Shown here piece after piece: positions 36,155 through 47,633 of a stretch of DNA of 64,000 bases. The DNA comes from Codonopsis lanceolata. Lineage: Eukaryota > Streptophyta > Magnoliopsida > Asterales > Campanulaceae. Position 1 is the stretch's first letter, and the number at the start of each line of letters is the position of its first letter. Both the position numbers and the translations under genes were made by a program. The notes beneath the pieces are model-generated. The model was not told the DNA's origin. It was given only the letters and a program-made list of their open reading frames with translations, and did no database searches. The DNA is taken from positions 94,490,057 through 94,554,056 of the forward strand of contig CM028378.1 of the NCBI GenBank assembly GCA_013146195.2, written 5' to 3'.

Positions 36155-37658
36155 CTAGAATTCCACTTGGTCAGGTTCGCTTGCTTGAGCAAGCCTCTTT
36201 AACCGCTCAATCTCCACATCTTTTCTACTTAGGACACTCTCCAGCCTTATTATGCATTCTTTTTGATCCTCATTTGCCTTTTTCAGCAATTCATTCGCCT
36301 TTCCAAGTAGTGTAACTTGATGAGCTCTCTTTTCCCAATCCTTGTACAGCTCCTTGTACCCTTCCAGCAGATCTGAATCTGAGTGTCCATCATCTTCTGC
36401 AACTGTGGAATTAAAAAGAAAAAATCGTTCTGTTTTGCACAATGTTTCTCCCGATGTTACCTCCCGATGTTGCAACATCGGGTGACACATTTGTCGAACC
36501 AACTATATTTTCGAATCTAATCATAAACAAAGATTCAAGGTGATAAGATCACCTGGATCTTCTCCATCACTATCACTCAAGGTTGCCGAAAAATTCAAAC
36601 CTTTCTTTCTTAATGTGTTTGCACATTGGTTAGCATAGTGTCCATATCCTTGACATTCTCTACATTGGATAGAATCAAGGTTCTTACCATTGTAGGATGA
36701 CTTTGATGCAAAAGGATTTGTGAAGGGTTTTTCTGGAGTTTGGAAAGAATTTTCTTTGGGAACAAATTTTCCAGAATCAGGTTTGAAATTATTTTTCGAG
36801 CTTGATGATGGAGTTCTATTTTGACTTTTATTTTTCAAATTTTTTTTGAATTTAGTAGTCAATAGAGCAATTGATTCTTCTCCAAAATCAGACTCATCAA
36901 TGTCTTTTTTGAATTTCAAGCAAATCGTATGAGAGATCAATTGGTGCAGGCATAGCAATATTTTTCACAATGGGTGTGGAAGATGATGAGACTCCTTTGC
37001 CTTTCTGTTTCATTTGATCGTTTAGATTCAGTTCAAAGTTTTGAAGAATTCCAACCAATCTTTCAAAACTCATCTTGTCAATATCATGTGCTTCTTCAAT
37101 AGCACATATCTTGACATTGAACCTTTCAGGCAAAGTCCTCATTATCTTGCTGACAAGGCGCTCATTCGTAATAGGATCTCCTAAAGCTAGAGCAGAATTG
37201 GATAAATCAAGGAGTCTTCCATAATATGTCATTATGTCCTCAGACTCTTGCATCCTAGTGTTCTCAAACTGAGTGGTTAGCATTCTTAGCTTAGAAGAAC
37301 GCACACTGGCAGGTCCTTCACATAGGGTCTGAAGGGCCTCCCACACATCTTTGGCAGATTCATAATTTGCTATCACCCTAAAAGTATTTGCATCTAAGGC
37401 CTTATAAATTGCAGACAAGGCTTTCGAGTTAAAAGAAGCAGTATTCCTATCATCATTGGTCCACTCAGAGTCTTTGGTGATTTTGACATCACCATCAGAA
37501 TCTACAGTTTTGGGAGGACTCCAACCATTTAAAACAGCAAGCCACGCTCTTTCATCAATGGATTTGATGAAGATACGCATCTTGACTTTCCATATAGAAT
37601 AATTAGCATTTGTGAGAGTAGGAGGACGAACCACGTTCTCATACTGAGAATCCATCAC
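36155..37658 (-). pseudogene. Copia gag (UBN2 type) with zinc knuckle and coiled coil
   Basis: The start Met at 37658 follows the primer site by about 40 bases. The first 250 residues include 'LTNANYSIWKVKMRIFI', 'DVWEALQTLCEG' and 'MRTLPERFNVKICAIEEAHD', the DUF4219/UBN2 gag pattern. A frameshift between 36897 and 36958 cuts the frame at 'LSYDLLEIQ'. The next frame has 'CRECQGYGHYANQC', a complete CCHC zinc knuckle. After another break at about 36510, a charged helical segment (36502-36155) probably forms a coiled coil. Gag would package RNA, but this copy cannot be translated whole. Confidence 0.85.
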
Positions 37659-37698
37659 GTCTTTAAACAGAATCGACTCTTAGTGATATCAAGAGAAG

Positions 37699-37710
37699 GC
37701 TCTGATACCA
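37699..37710 (-). other. Primer binding site (initiator Met tRNA) of the truncated copia
   Basis: Plus-strand GCTCTGATACCA is the reverse complement of TGGTATCAGAGC, the perfect initiator-methionine tRNA site used by plant copia elements. It lies two bases from the LTR. Confidence 0.95.
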
Positions 37711-37712
37711 AT

Positions 37713-38610
37713 TGAAAGAACGTGATGCCACGGAACCTCAATATGGGACGATGTGATTGTCAATGTTGCAGTGAATGTTGCAACAATGACAATGACAATG
37801 AAAACAGAAAGTATATCACAGAATGTAGCAGCGGAAGTTTTGTTTTCAGATTTTAAACCAAGCAGATTTTGGAAGACAGAAAATAACTTAAAACAATTTA
37901 CAAGTATCAAACTTGTAGATCAAGCCTCAAGGCAACACAATATATATTAAAATCAACACTGTTTTTATGCTTAACAGTTTAACAAAAATTCTCACAAGAT
38001 ATAGAATCTTGGAGAACCGAAAAACCCACATAAACCACTAAATCAAACGTGGGAAGAAAGAAACAAAAACAGCTTCCAAACAGTGAATCAACAAGGAAGC
38101 ACAATTCAGAACTTCAGGAAATACAAGGCTGTATTACTGAAGTTTCGAGCAGCAGCATGTATGATCAAGACTGCCTGCAGAATGGTCTTCGTGTATGGGC
38201 TGTTAATCTCCTCTCTCAAGCTCGGCACACAAGACTTCTGAATTGATTCTCTCTTATGCGCACACAACACTTCTGAATGAATTCTTTTGTAAGCTCTCGG
38301 CGTGTATCAACCAGGAAATCACCTCTGTATATATAGGGCACCAGCCTGTAGAACACGGCATAAGGAACCCTTTTCCAACTGTGAAAGAGATTAGTACAAT
38401 ATTTCAAAAGATTATGTTTCCTATTATGATACTTCTAATAACTAAATTATTTTGTAAAGATTTAGTTACCAAAAATATATCACCTAAATCTAACAAAAAT
38501 ATCCTAACCAAATCCTATCACCAACAAGATTATTAACACTAATTAAATCCTACTTTGACCAAGAGAGTGAAAAACAAGACAAATTAGGCTTTGCCTAATT
38601 TACCCTTACA
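37713..38610 (-). repeat. 5' LTR of the truncated copia
   Basis: This ~898-base LTR starts TGTAAGGGTA and ends CTTTCA on the minus strand. It holds a TATATATA box near 38325-38335. Its outer edge lies directly against reverse transcriptase sequence of another copia, which defines the insertion point. The partner LTR is lost. Confidence 0.8.
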
Positions 38611-38698
38611 ACCAGGTACCGTTCCGAATGAGAGCATTTATTTCTTCGGTCATTGCAGGACGTCACTGTGGAATTTTGTTTGCATTGGAAAAGCACAT

Positions 38699-39010
38699 TC
38701 ATTTGACAATGGATTCAGAGCGGGTGCACATGGAGACATTTGGAGAAGGAGAATACTTAGTGGATGGTTTGGGGTTATGGCGAAGGTGCATGGTGTGAGT
38801 ACGCTGAGGTGGTAGATTTGGCGGGCTAGACGGAATAGCAGGGGGAGGAATTGCCGAAGAGGGGGTAGTTGGGGAATAAGGGATTAGGTTTGCATGTGAG
38901 GACACTTGACTGGGAGGAGTGTAGGATACAGAAGGAGTTTGGGACGGGTCCATATATGGAGGTGGAGCCACGAAAGAGGAAAAATTTTGAGTAGAAGGAT
39001 TGGGCTGCAA
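38699..39010 (-). pseudogene. Copia linker between integrase and reverse transcriptase
   Basis: This Pro/Ser-rich frame includes 'SFVAPPPYMDPSQTPSVSY' and 'RTHTMHLRHNPKPS', the variable spacer usual between the integrase C-terminus and RT in copia polyproteins. It has no catalytic domain. RT begins about 40 bases further on, after a frame change. Confidence 0.6.
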
Positions 39011-39344
39011 GGTGGGCTGAACTAAAGAGGAAGGAATAGGTATAGGGGCAGCAGCCCAAGGGAGATTATTGGGTAGAGATTGCCTGGGATTCTGGGAATG
39101 AGACCAAGGATAGATTAGGATGGTCTGGGAATAGGGCCTAGAATTGATGGGCCAACAAATGGGTAGGTAAATTTATCAAAACGAACATAGCGAGTAATGT
39201 ATAAACGGGCCTTGGAAGGATCATAACATTGGTAGCCGAAATGATTTGAGCTATACTAGAGGAAGACACAAGGGGCTAAATGAAAAGACATTTTATGTTG
39301 ATTGTAAGGACGAAGATGAGGATAACAAAGACAGCCAAAAATCT

Positions 39345-40135
39345 TCAGAAAAGAATAATTTGGCTTCTTTTGTAATAGACACTCATAAGGGAAGAGATTG
39401 CGAGACACACGAGAGGGCATTCTGTTAATGAGATAGATAGCGGTGTCGAAAGCAAATTCCTAGAATTTGAAGGAACAGAGCTTTGAGTAAGAAAGGAAAG
39501 TCTGGTCTCAACAATATGACGATGGCGTCTTTCGACAGAGCCCTTTTGTGCGTGAGTATGAGGACAAGGAATACGGTGATGAACGCCGCATGATTTGAAA
39601 AAAAGAGTGAAGAGGACAATACTCACCACCCCAGTCACTTTGGACATTCTTGATTTTGGCATTGAATTGACGTTCAACATAAAGTTGAAATTGTTTGAAT
39701 ATGGAAAGGATGTCAAATTTTTGCTGCATGGGATAGTACTAAATAAACTTAGAGAAGTCATCCACAAAAATAACAAAAATATTTATTTCCATTCGAAGAC
39801 GAGATAGGAGCAGGACCCCATACATCAGTAAAAATTAAATCTATAATAGAACGGCCACACGTTTTATTGGAAGAAAGGGGAAACCTAGCGGACTTGCCAA
39901 GTTGGCAAACATTACATAATGAATGAAGAGAGGAAGAAGAACAAGCTAAATTATTTGACTTAATGATTTCACGAAGAACACAAAGATGCGGATGACCAAG
40001 ACGACGATGCCAACATTCCAAAGAGACGCGCTCGCTATGATGAACAGAGGGAACAGTGGAAGATGGAATGGTGTGGAGTCCATCTTTACTCGGACCGAGA
40101 GAAGAATGCACTTGGTGACCTGATCCTTGACACAA
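39345..40135 (-). pseudogene. Copia gag-pre-integrase and integrase
   Basis: 'CWHRRLGHPH' and 'CNVCQLGKSARF' give the HHCC zinc-binding domain. 'IDLIFTDVWGPAPISS' begins the catalytic core with its first Asp. 'VQSDWGGEY' holds the second Asp and 'QKGSVERRHRHIVET' the catalytic Glu. The blocks fall in at least three frames (breaks near 39760 and 39600), so the enzyme is dead. Confidence 0.85.
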
Positions 40136-40235
40136 AAAAAGGAAGGGTGAAATTCAAAATAAACATCATTAACTTTGGTAAATTGATTAACAGAGAGTAA
40201 AGACTTAGATATAGAAGGGACATGTAGAACATTAT

Positions 40236-40469
40236 TTAAATGAAATAACCGAGAGGGGTGGAGAGAGAAGTAGAACCAATATGGAAAATAGGGAGTCCTT
40301 TACCATTTCCAACATGAACACTGTCGGGACCAGTGTAGTCATCAACCTGAGACAAGACGGAGAGGTCAGGTGTTACATGGTGAGAGGCATTGGTGTCGGG
40401 AAATGAACTATAAGGGGATGAAGGTGGCGGCATGAGGGTAACATGGGTTGTAGGGGGAAGAGGCGGCAT
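40236..40469 (-). pseudogene. Copia aspartic protease
   Basis: 'SFPDTNASHHVTPDLSVLS' and 'VHVGNGKGLPI' match the copia retropepsin, but the usual active-site Gly after D-T is Asn here. It sits between gag and integrase as expected. The Asn may be a decay mutation. Confidence 0.75.
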
Positions 40470-41422
40470 GGGACGTTGATAATAGTTGGCAGGAGCATGA
40501 TTGGTTCCCCCACATAAATGACAAGGTGGGCGAGAATTAAAGGAGGGATGGCGATGTTGGTAAGTGGAAGATCCATAATTAGAATGATCGTAGCCACGGC
40601 CACGAGAGTGTCACCCACGACCACGATGGAGGAAGGGCCACTACGGTTGGAAAAATGAGCAGAAGGGGAGGGTGGGACTCGGGTTTGGATGAGGAGATGG
40701 TTAGGGAGGACATGGAATCACAGTTAAGGAATTCATGACTAAGAAGTAAGCTGTGAAGTTTAGGAAAGGTGACAGGCTCAGCACGAGCAGAGAGGGTGGC
40801 AACGAGTGGTTTAAATTAAGAGTTGAGACCGCGAAAAACATAAATGTTAAATTCGAGATCATACACGGGATGACCGGCAGCAGACAATTCGTCTGCAAAA
40901 CCTTTGGCCTGTTGAAGATAGGTGGTAACACTGCTGTCTCTTTGACGGAGATCATGAAGATTAGCATGAAGGTTGAGGGTACAAGTATGGGAAGGGGATG
41001 CGAAGGCAGTCGTGAGGGCAGAGAGCTTGGGAAGAGGAACAACCTACAACCATAGGAAGGACATTTTCAGACAGGGAAGAAATGAGCATGCTCATGATCG
41101 TCTGGTCTTGCACAAACCAATTTTGGTACGTAGGTGGGGTTGGGTTGGAGTGCACTGTCGGTAACGATAGAGGAAGATGTGCCATCTGTGGTAGAAGAGA
41201 TATGGGTGGGTGGTGGTGGGTTACTACCGTCAATGAAGCCAACCGGTTTTTGTCCACGAAGGAAGGGAAGCATCTGAGTTTTCCAGTAAAGAAAGTTGGT
41301 TCCAATGAGTGTGAGGAGAGATAGTGATGGGCAGAACTAAGTGAAGGAACGATCAGACTAGGAGAAGGGGAAGAACTTATTGTCAGACTAGGAGAAGAGG
41401 AAGAGCGGATTGATTGAGTCAT
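40470..41422 (-). pseudogene. Copia gag
   Basis: It starts near 41422 with a Ser-rich leader. In shifted frames come 'MLPFLRGQKPVGFIDGSN', 'QDQTIMSMLISSLSE', and the gag core of the retrotran_gag type to about 40700. A C-terminal Gly/Arg-rich stretch with a zinc-knuckle remnant ('C-LCGGTNH') lies near 40500. Several frame changes interrupt it. Confidence 0.75.
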
Positions 41423-41436
41423 TTTCCTAAGGAATG

Positions 41437-41613
41437 GCTATGATACCAAGTTAAACCAAGGATGCAAAAGTCCAATAGAATAATATTATATATTAAACTA
41501 CAGTTCGTATGAGTGGGTGCATGAGTTTATATACAAGATATTAAAAATGAGATACAACCAGATAATAACAACAAGTGATATAGATAGGAAAGTATCTTAA
41601 GAAGATAATAACA
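41437..41613 (-). repeat. Primer site and short 5' LTR candidate of the second copia
   Basis: GCTATGATACCA at 41437-41448 is a one-base variant of the initiator-Met tRNA site. The following ~160 bases, ending 'gaagataataaca' (TGTTATTATCTTC on the minus strand), contain a TATATAAAC-like box and could be a short LTR. The partner is not in the window, so the far edge is inferred. Confidence 0.5.
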
Positions 41614-42701
41614 ACTAAGGTGGAGTACTGCTCGGCTTGGACTTCTCTTTTGGGTTGGACAACCGAGCCTCATACAGCTTGTGCATGTGGTTCAATAAGG
41701 AGTATATTTACTTCATTTTATGTTCGTAATTTTTGACTTTTGATTTGGTTTTTGCTTTTATATATTTTTTTGAAGTTTTAGTTTTATTTTTGAAGTATAA
41801 AATACTGTCTTTTTCTTTTTATATATTATGATTAATTCCATCTATCTTCCCGCCAAACTAATTCTTAATAGACATCCTATTCAGTATCAAGTAGTGTAAA
41901 ATTGTCATTCATAAAAAGATTAATATCCCTTCCAAAGATAACGTCACGAGTGACTTAATATCAGTTTTCATTTAAATAAAAAATGTTAAGTTCAAAGACC
42001 AAATTATATATTAATCCAAACTAATATAACCATCACAAACTCGAGCTCATAATATCAGACCTCTACATTAATTGGTTAACTACTACAGTATATAATAGTC
42101 ATTGAAATACATTCAATATAGTTATGTTACAACTAAAATGCCCTTTAAATAGCCACTACTTAAATTATACAACTTATTTTCCAAATTTCTTTTGAGAAGG
42201 GCTATATTAACACCCCACATCCTACTCCATACACCCAATTCAAAATAATTTTAAAAATGTCATCGCGAAAAAGACTAAATAGCCCTCTTCTTCCCCACCC
42301 TACTTTCTTTTACTCTTTCGTTTTCCGTCCACTCCATGGGTCAAACGTCATTTTTGTTTCAAATGAAGAAGGGATAGAACCCTTACAATCTCCTCAGATC
42401 TTCCCTTACTCTTTCCATCTCATTCTCTTCTTCTCTCATTCCCTCTTCTTTGTCCTCTCCCTCTTCTCTAGGAAATTTTTTTGGCAGCATCGAACATACA
42501 CTTAAATGTGCATTCAACCATGGCCGAACACGATACCACCAAGAAATTTTCATTTTTTTGGTAACGAGAAAGAGAAAGAGGGGAGAGAGAAGGAGTGATG
42601 AGAGGGAGGGGATCTCTTTATCCAGAATGGGACGAAGGAAGGGGGAAAACAAATTGAGGGGTGAGGGGAGTTTTACATGTGATCTAGATATGGGTGGGAG
42701 G
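41614..42701. other. Non-coding stretch before the gypsy element
   Basis: No recognisable gene. 42200-42480 is C/T-rich and 42540-42700 is purine-rich. 'accccacatcctactccatacaccc' near 42213 may be a decayed transposon end. The last five bases, GGAGG, are the target-site copy of the following gypsy element. Confidence 0.45.
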
Positions 42702-43529
42702 TGATGCGGGAGCAAATGAGTTGTGCGTTGACAAGGCCGTGGATCTACTACCAAGACAAGACGGGAGTTTGTGTTTAACTTGGGAAGGTTCGTTGGGAGT
42801 GAGTCATAGGCCTACTTACGGGTTTGGACTTCAAGGATTTTGTGGAGTCACTTGTCTTACCTGGAATAATTAGGAGAAATAGCAAGTTGGCGTGTAGGAA
42901 AGGGAGTGGGCTCAAGATTTCACATACAAGTTGGATTGCTTCGGGACTTCTCATGCAAGTAACCGTGGGTTGAGAAAGCCGCGTAGTAATGGGACTCTTT
43001 TGGGCAGCATCTTTTATTTTTTTTAGTTTTGTTTAGTGAGCAGTTTGTCTTTTTTTTGTTTTGAGTATTTGTTTAGTTTCTAGCTTTCTTGTGTCCCCCG
43101 CATAGGTATGTAGGCAAAAAGGGTAATTCCTTATTTTGCTAGGACTAGGGGTACTTTGTTTTCCCTTTTAAGGGTTTTGCTTGTACGTTGAGAACGGCAG
43201 ATTGTTAAATAAGAAAACCTCAAAGAACAAGTTCGTTCTTTTCTAAAACCGAATTAATCATACCAAGGTGAGTGAAGCCGAGGTTGGTTTCTTCGTTGGA
43301 TTTCCTTACGTCGAGCGAGTGAAACTCGGCTGGTGAGTCCGCCTACCCGTTCCTTTCTTTGTGCTATTATTGGGTTTTGTTCGGGGCTGTTTTGGGCCCG
43401 GGATTGGTTCAGCCTGCTCGTGTATTTTGGTCAGATTTTTGGGACTGTTTGGTGGAGTTTTGTTCGGCCTAAGGGCGGTGCAAAATTGCGGAACAGATCT
43501 GCTCGTGTCCAGATTTTGACACCGTATCA
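42702..43529 (+). repeat. 5' LTR of the gag-less gypsy element
   Basis: This 828-base LTR pairs with 46765-47582. A 10-base insert near 43285 ('ttggtttcttcgtt' against 'cgtc') is the main length difference. Confidence 0.97.
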
Positions 43530-43531
43530 AG

Positions 43532-43543
43532 TGGTATCACAGC
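43532..43543 (+). other. Primer binding site of the gag-less gypsy element
   Basis: TGGTATCACAGC lies two bases after the 5' LTR. It differs by one base from the initiator-Met tRNA site TGGTATCAGAGC. Confidence 0.85.
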
Positions 43544-43576
43544 TCAATATTTACGGATCTTTATTCGTAATCGATC

Positions 43577-43960
43577 ATGGAGGAGATCATCCAGAGAGAA
43601 AGAATTTTTAAAACCCGTGGATTCGTCCAAGACAAGGTATGTATCATCGCTATTGACGGAGGGAGTTGTGTGAATGGAGTTTCGGATTCCTTGATCAAGG
43701 AACTTGAACTGGTCACCATAGATCACCCTTGCCCGTATGAGATTTGGGGACTTCAGGAAGATCAGGGATTTAAAGTCTCCCAACAAACCAAGATTACGTT
43801 TTCTATAGGGAAATATGAAGAAAGCGTGATGTGTGATGTTCTTCCCATGAACTTCTGCCACGTCCTATTGGGACGCCCGTGGCAATATGATGGTGATGTT
43901 GTCCACCATGCGAGAGATAACACGTTCGTGGTGACACAAAAGGGAAAAAATTCCGGTTAA
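43577..43960 (+). pseudogene. Gypsy aspartic protease
   Basis: The frame starts only about 35 bases after the primer site. 'RIFKTRGFVQDKV' and 'IAIDGGSCVNGVS' give the retropepsin active site in its D-G-G-S form, and 'CHVLLGRPWQYD' is the closing flap-strand motif. In related plant elements these residues follow several hundred residues of gag, so the start here is a deletion joint. A frame change at about 43955 separates it from RT. Confidence 0.85.
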
Positions 43961-43974
43961 AGTCGTCCACCACA

Positions 43975-45144
43975 ATGAGTGTCGAAGATAGTCAGGGAGT
44001 TTTGCGGAGTACTCCTGAACTGGGACAAGAATGCGTGATGGTAGCTAAAGAAGAAGAAATAGAAGAAGTCATGAAGGAGGGGTCGATGATTGTGTTGGTG
44101 ACCCAAGGGACTCAAGAAACAACGAAGGAGGATGAGCACCCGATCACCAAGGATCTGATTGAAAGGTTCAGAGACGTGTTTCCGGATGAGTTACCACCTG
44201 GGCTACCTCCCGAGAGGGGAATAGAACACCAAATCGACTTAGTCCCTGGGGCTCCCTTACCGAATAGACCTACTTATCGGTGTAATCCTATGGAATCCAA
44301 GGATCTTCAGCGACAAATCGAAGAACTCATGGAGAAGGGCTTCGTGGAAGAAAGCAAGAGCCCTTGCGCGGTACCTACCATCCTAGTCCCAAAGAAGGAT
44401 GGAACGTGGCGGATGTGTATCGAAAGTAGAGCAGTGAATAATATCACAATTAAATATCGTTTTCCCATACCTCGAATAGATGATTTGATTGATGAATTAC
44501 ATGGAGCCAAAGTCTATTGAAAGATAGACTTACATAGTGGATATTATCAGGTTAGAGTTCAAAATGGGGACGAGTGGAAGACCGCCTTCAAGACAAAGTA
44601 CGGGTTGTACGAGTGGAAGGTGATGCCGTTTGGACTCACCAACGCACCCAGCACATTCATGCGGCTGATGAATGAAGTGCTAAGACCTTTCTTGGGTAAG
44701 TGTGTGGTGGTATATCTAGATGATATCCTAGTCTACAGCAAAAGCCTGGAAGATCACATGACACACCTGGAAGCTTTACTCACGGTGTTGAGGGAAAATA
44801 AATTATATGGGAAACTTGAAAAGTGTTCCTTTCTGCAATCCAGAATCAAATTTCTTGGGTACGAATTTTCAGGAGAAGGAATTTTCGTGGACCTGACTAA
44901 GATAGAATCAATCAGAACTTGGCCCGTACCAACCACTATAACCGACATTAGATCTTTCCTCGGATTGGCTTCGTTTTATAGGAGGTTCATCCAGAATTTC
45001 AGTACATTGGCAAGTCTGATGACCGAGACATTGAAGAAGGGCAAGTTTGAGGGATGCGTATCGCCCAAGGGGCGCTCGAAGTTGCTTAAGAACAGGCTGT
45101 GCGAAACTCGTACTTGTTTTATCCGATTTTTCGCAACCGTTTGA
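43975..45144 (+). pseudogene. Gypsy reverse transcriptase
   Basis: 'RFRDVFPDELPPGLPP' and 'VPTILVPKKDGTWRMCIESR' open the RT domain. A TGA at 44518-44520 interrupts 'GAKVY-KIDLHSGYYQ', and the same frame continues with 'MPFGLTNAPSTFMRLMNEV', the catalytic 'VVYLDDILVYS', and 'FLGLASFYRRFIQNFS'. The frame is then lost near 45070, before RNase H. The only defects are this stop and one frameshift, which fits a fairly young copy. Confidence 0.92.
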
Positions 45145-45582
45145 AGTTGAATGTGACGCTAGCGGCATGGGAATAGGAGCTGTTCTGATTCAAGGAAGAC
45201 GTCCAGTAGCCTATTTCAACAAGAAACTGGGAGGGGCAAGGCTTAACTACTCAACTTATGACAAGGAATTTATGCGATTGTGCGAGCCTTGGACCATTGG
45301 AGTCACTATCTGCGTCCTAGCCACTTTGTCCTACATTCAGATCATGAAGCCCTAAAGTATATTCATGGGCAACATAAGTTGAAGCCTCGACATGCAAAGT
45401 GGGTAGAATTCCTGCAGGGGTTCAATTTTTTCTTCGAAATACAAAGACCGGAAGAGCAACGTCGTGGCAGATGCCTTGTCCAGAAGGTATGGTCTGTTGA
45501 CAGTGTTGGATGCGTGACTGTGGGGATTTCAGATTATCAAGGATTATTACAAGGAGGATGCAGATATGGGAAGACTTTTTGA
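45047..45582 (+). pseudogene. Gypsy RNase H
   Basis: 'FEVECDASGMGIGAVLIQ' supplies the first acidic residue and 'RPVAYFNKKLGGARLNYSTY' follows. A frameshift near 45290 ('MRLCEPW' to 'RALDHWSHYLR') moves the rest, which includes 'VLHSDHEALKYIHGQ', to the next frame. A second change leads into integrase. Confidence 0.88.
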
Positions 45583-46414
45583 GGGATGCGAGAAAGGAAA
45601 TCGCGGGTTGTACAACCTACAAGACAGATTCCTTTTTCGAGGAAACCACTTATGCATACCGAAGTGTTCCTTGAGAGAACTTCTGATCAGAGAAGCACAT
45701 GGGGGAGGGTTAGCGGGACATTTTGGTGTTGATCGAACCTTGGGATTATTGCAGGAACATTTCTTTTGGCCAAAAATGTTAGGAAGTGTCCAAGCAATTA
45801 TTCAGCGCTGCGTAACATGCCAGAAGATGACGAGTACCTTTCACAAGGGTCTGTATACCTCTTTACCTGTCCCGAAACAGCCGTGGCATGATCTCTCCAT
45901 GGATTTCATAGTCGCTTTGCCAAGGACCCAATGGGGAAAGGATGCAATCATGGTGGTAGTAGATCGATTTTCCAAGATGGCTCATTTTGTTCCATGCCAT
46001 AAAACGGATGACGCTTCCTTGGTAGCAGAACTATTTTTCAAGGAGATAGTTCGCCTGCATGGACTGCCCAAGACCATTGTAAGCGATCGTGATAGTAAGT
46101 TTCTTAGCCATTTTTGGAGGTCATTATGGAAGTTGGTGGGCACAAAACTTCTATTCAGTACGTCACACCATCCACAGACAGACGGACATACGGAAGTTAC
46201 AAAGAGGACGTTGGGTACCTTGTTAAGGGGTCTAGTCGGAAAGACACAAAAGGATTGGGACACAAAATTAGCGCACGCTGAATTTGCTTACAACCGCACC
46301 CCGACTTATGCCACGAAACACTCGCCTTTTGAGGTGGTATATGGAACGAACCCTTGTCTGCCGTTGACCTGGTGCCGATTAGAAAGGAGGAACAAGTGCA
46401 TGGGGAGGCGTTGA
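45566..46414 (+). pseudogene. Gypsy integrase
   Basis: An HHCC zinc finger is present: 'REAHGGGLAGHFGVDRTL' with the two His and 'RCVTCQKM' with the two Cys. The core has 'DFIVALPRTQWGKDAIMVVV', 'IVSDRDSKFLSHFW' (second Asp) and 'PQTDGHTEVTKRTLGTLL' (catalytic Glu), where the common Q before T-E-V is H. A frameshift at about 46370 detaches the C-terminal part. Confidence 0.92.
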
Positions 46415-46664
46415 ATCGATGGAAAGACTTTCAACAACTCCATGAGCAAGTAAAGGCCCGGATTGAAAAGGTGAATGAAGAATATAAGAGAAAGGCTAAT
46501 AGACATCGGAAGTAAGCAAGTTACCAGCCGGGAGATCTAGTTTGGTTACATCTACGGAAGGAGCGATTCCCGGGAAAATGGAAGAATAAATTAATGCCCA
46601 GAGCAGATGGTCCCTTTCGGGTGCTGGAAAGGATAGAGACAGCGCTTACATGCTAGAACTTCAG
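46370..46664 (+). pseudogene. Gypsy integrase C-terminal region
   Basis: In the shifted frame are 'ALNRWKDFQQLHEQVKARIE' and, after a TAA, 'YQPGDLVWLHLRKERFPGKW' and 'ADGPFRVLERIE', the GPY/F-type module at the end of gypsy integrase. No chromodomain is recognisable after it. The polypurine tract AAAGAGGGGGAGTA follows at 46751-46764. Confidence 0.8.
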
Positions 46665-46764
46665 AATATTCATCGGCGACCTTCAACATGGGGGATCTGT
46701 CACCATATTTGGAAGACGCAGTGTTACAAGAATTGGGGCCAATTCTTTCCAAAGAGGGGGAGTA

Positions 46765-47582
46765 TGATGCGGGAGCAACTGAGTTGTCCGTTGACAAGGC
46801 CGTGGATCTACTGCCAAGACAAGACGGGAGTTTGTGTTTAACTTGGGAAGGTTCGTTGGGAGTGAGTCATAGGCCTACTTACGGGTTTGGACTTCAAGGA
46901 TTTTGTGGAGTCACTTGTCTTACCTGGAATAATTAGGAGAAACAGCAGGTTGGCGTGTAGGAAAGGGAGTGGGCTCAAGATTTCACATACAAGTTGGATT
47001 GCTTCGGGACTTCTCATGCAAGTAACCGTGGGTTGAGAAAGCCGCGTAGTAATGGGACTCTTTTGGGTAGCATCTTTTATTTTTTTTAGTTTTGTTTAGT
47101 GAGCAGTTTGTCTTTTTTTCGTTTTGAGTATTTGTTTAGTTTCTAGCTTTCTTGTGCCCCCCGCATAGGTATGTGGGCAAAAAGGGTAATTCCTTATTTT
47201 GCTAGGAGTAGGGGTACTTTGTTTTCCCTTTTAAGTGTTTGCTTGTAAGTTGAGAACGACAGATTGTGAAATAAGAAAACCTCAAAGAACAAGTTCATTC
47301 TTTTCTAAAACCGTATTAATCATACCAAGGTGAGTGAAGCCGAGGTCGTCGGATTTCTTTACGTCGAGCGAGTGAAACTCGACTGGTGAGTCCGCCTACC
47401 TGTTCCTTTCTTTGTGCTGTTATTGTGTTTTGTTCGGGGCTGTTTTGGGCCCGGGATTGGTTCAGCCTGCTCGTGTATTTTGGTCAGATTTTTGGGACTG
47501 TTTGGTGGAGTTTTGTTCGGCCTAAGGGCGGTGCAAAATTGCGGAACAGACCTGCTCGTGTCCAGATTTTGACACCGTATCA
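46765..47582 (+). repeat. 3' LTR of the gag-less gypsy element
   Basis: This 818-base LTR directly follows the polypurine tract. The outer end ATCA is followed by the GGAGG duplication. Confidence 0.97.
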
Positions 47583-47633
47583 GGAGGGAGGGAGAGAGAG
47601 AAAATGGCGGAGGGGAAAAAGAAACAGAGCAAG

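Larger units (their letters stand above)
34342..38610 (-). mobile_element. Ty1/copia element truncated at the assembly gap
   Basis: On the minus strand the order is 5' LTR (37713-38610), primer site, gag, protease remnant, and integrase up to the gap. Reverse transcriptase, RNase H and the 3' LTR would lie in or beyond the gap. The element is inserted into the reverse transcriptase start of another copia at 38611. Frameshifts occur throughout. Confidence 0.85.
38611..41613 (-). mobile_element. Second Ty1/copia element, interrupted by the first
   Basis: The minus-strand order is a short LTR candidate, a primer site, gag, protease, integrase, a proline-rich linker, and the first codons of reverse transcriptase ('MTEEINALIRNGTW', about 38660-38615). 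The sequence then breaks at the inserted LTR of the other copia. The rest of this element is not in the window. Confidence 0.8.
42702..47582 (+). mobile_element. Ty3/gypsy element with intact LTRs, gag missing
   Basis: The element is 4,881 bases. Both LTRs start TGATGCGGGAGCAA and end ACACCGTATCA. GGAGG occurs on each side (42697-42701 and 47583-47587), an exact duplication. After the primer site the coding region opens directly with protease, followed by reverse transcriptase, RNase H and integrase on the plus strand. No gag core or zinc knuckle exists between 43544 and 43577, so gag was deleted. By eye the LTRs differ by about 24 substitutions in ~818 bases (near 3%), so the insertion is comparatively young. 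It could have moved only with Gag supplied by a relative. Confidence 0.95.

Noticed and set aside
42383..42754. 123-residue minus-strand frame before the gypsy element
   Set aside because: It crosses the LTR boundary at 42702, so it cannot be a pre-existing gene. The sequence is low-complexity Pro/Leu/Ser and Glu.
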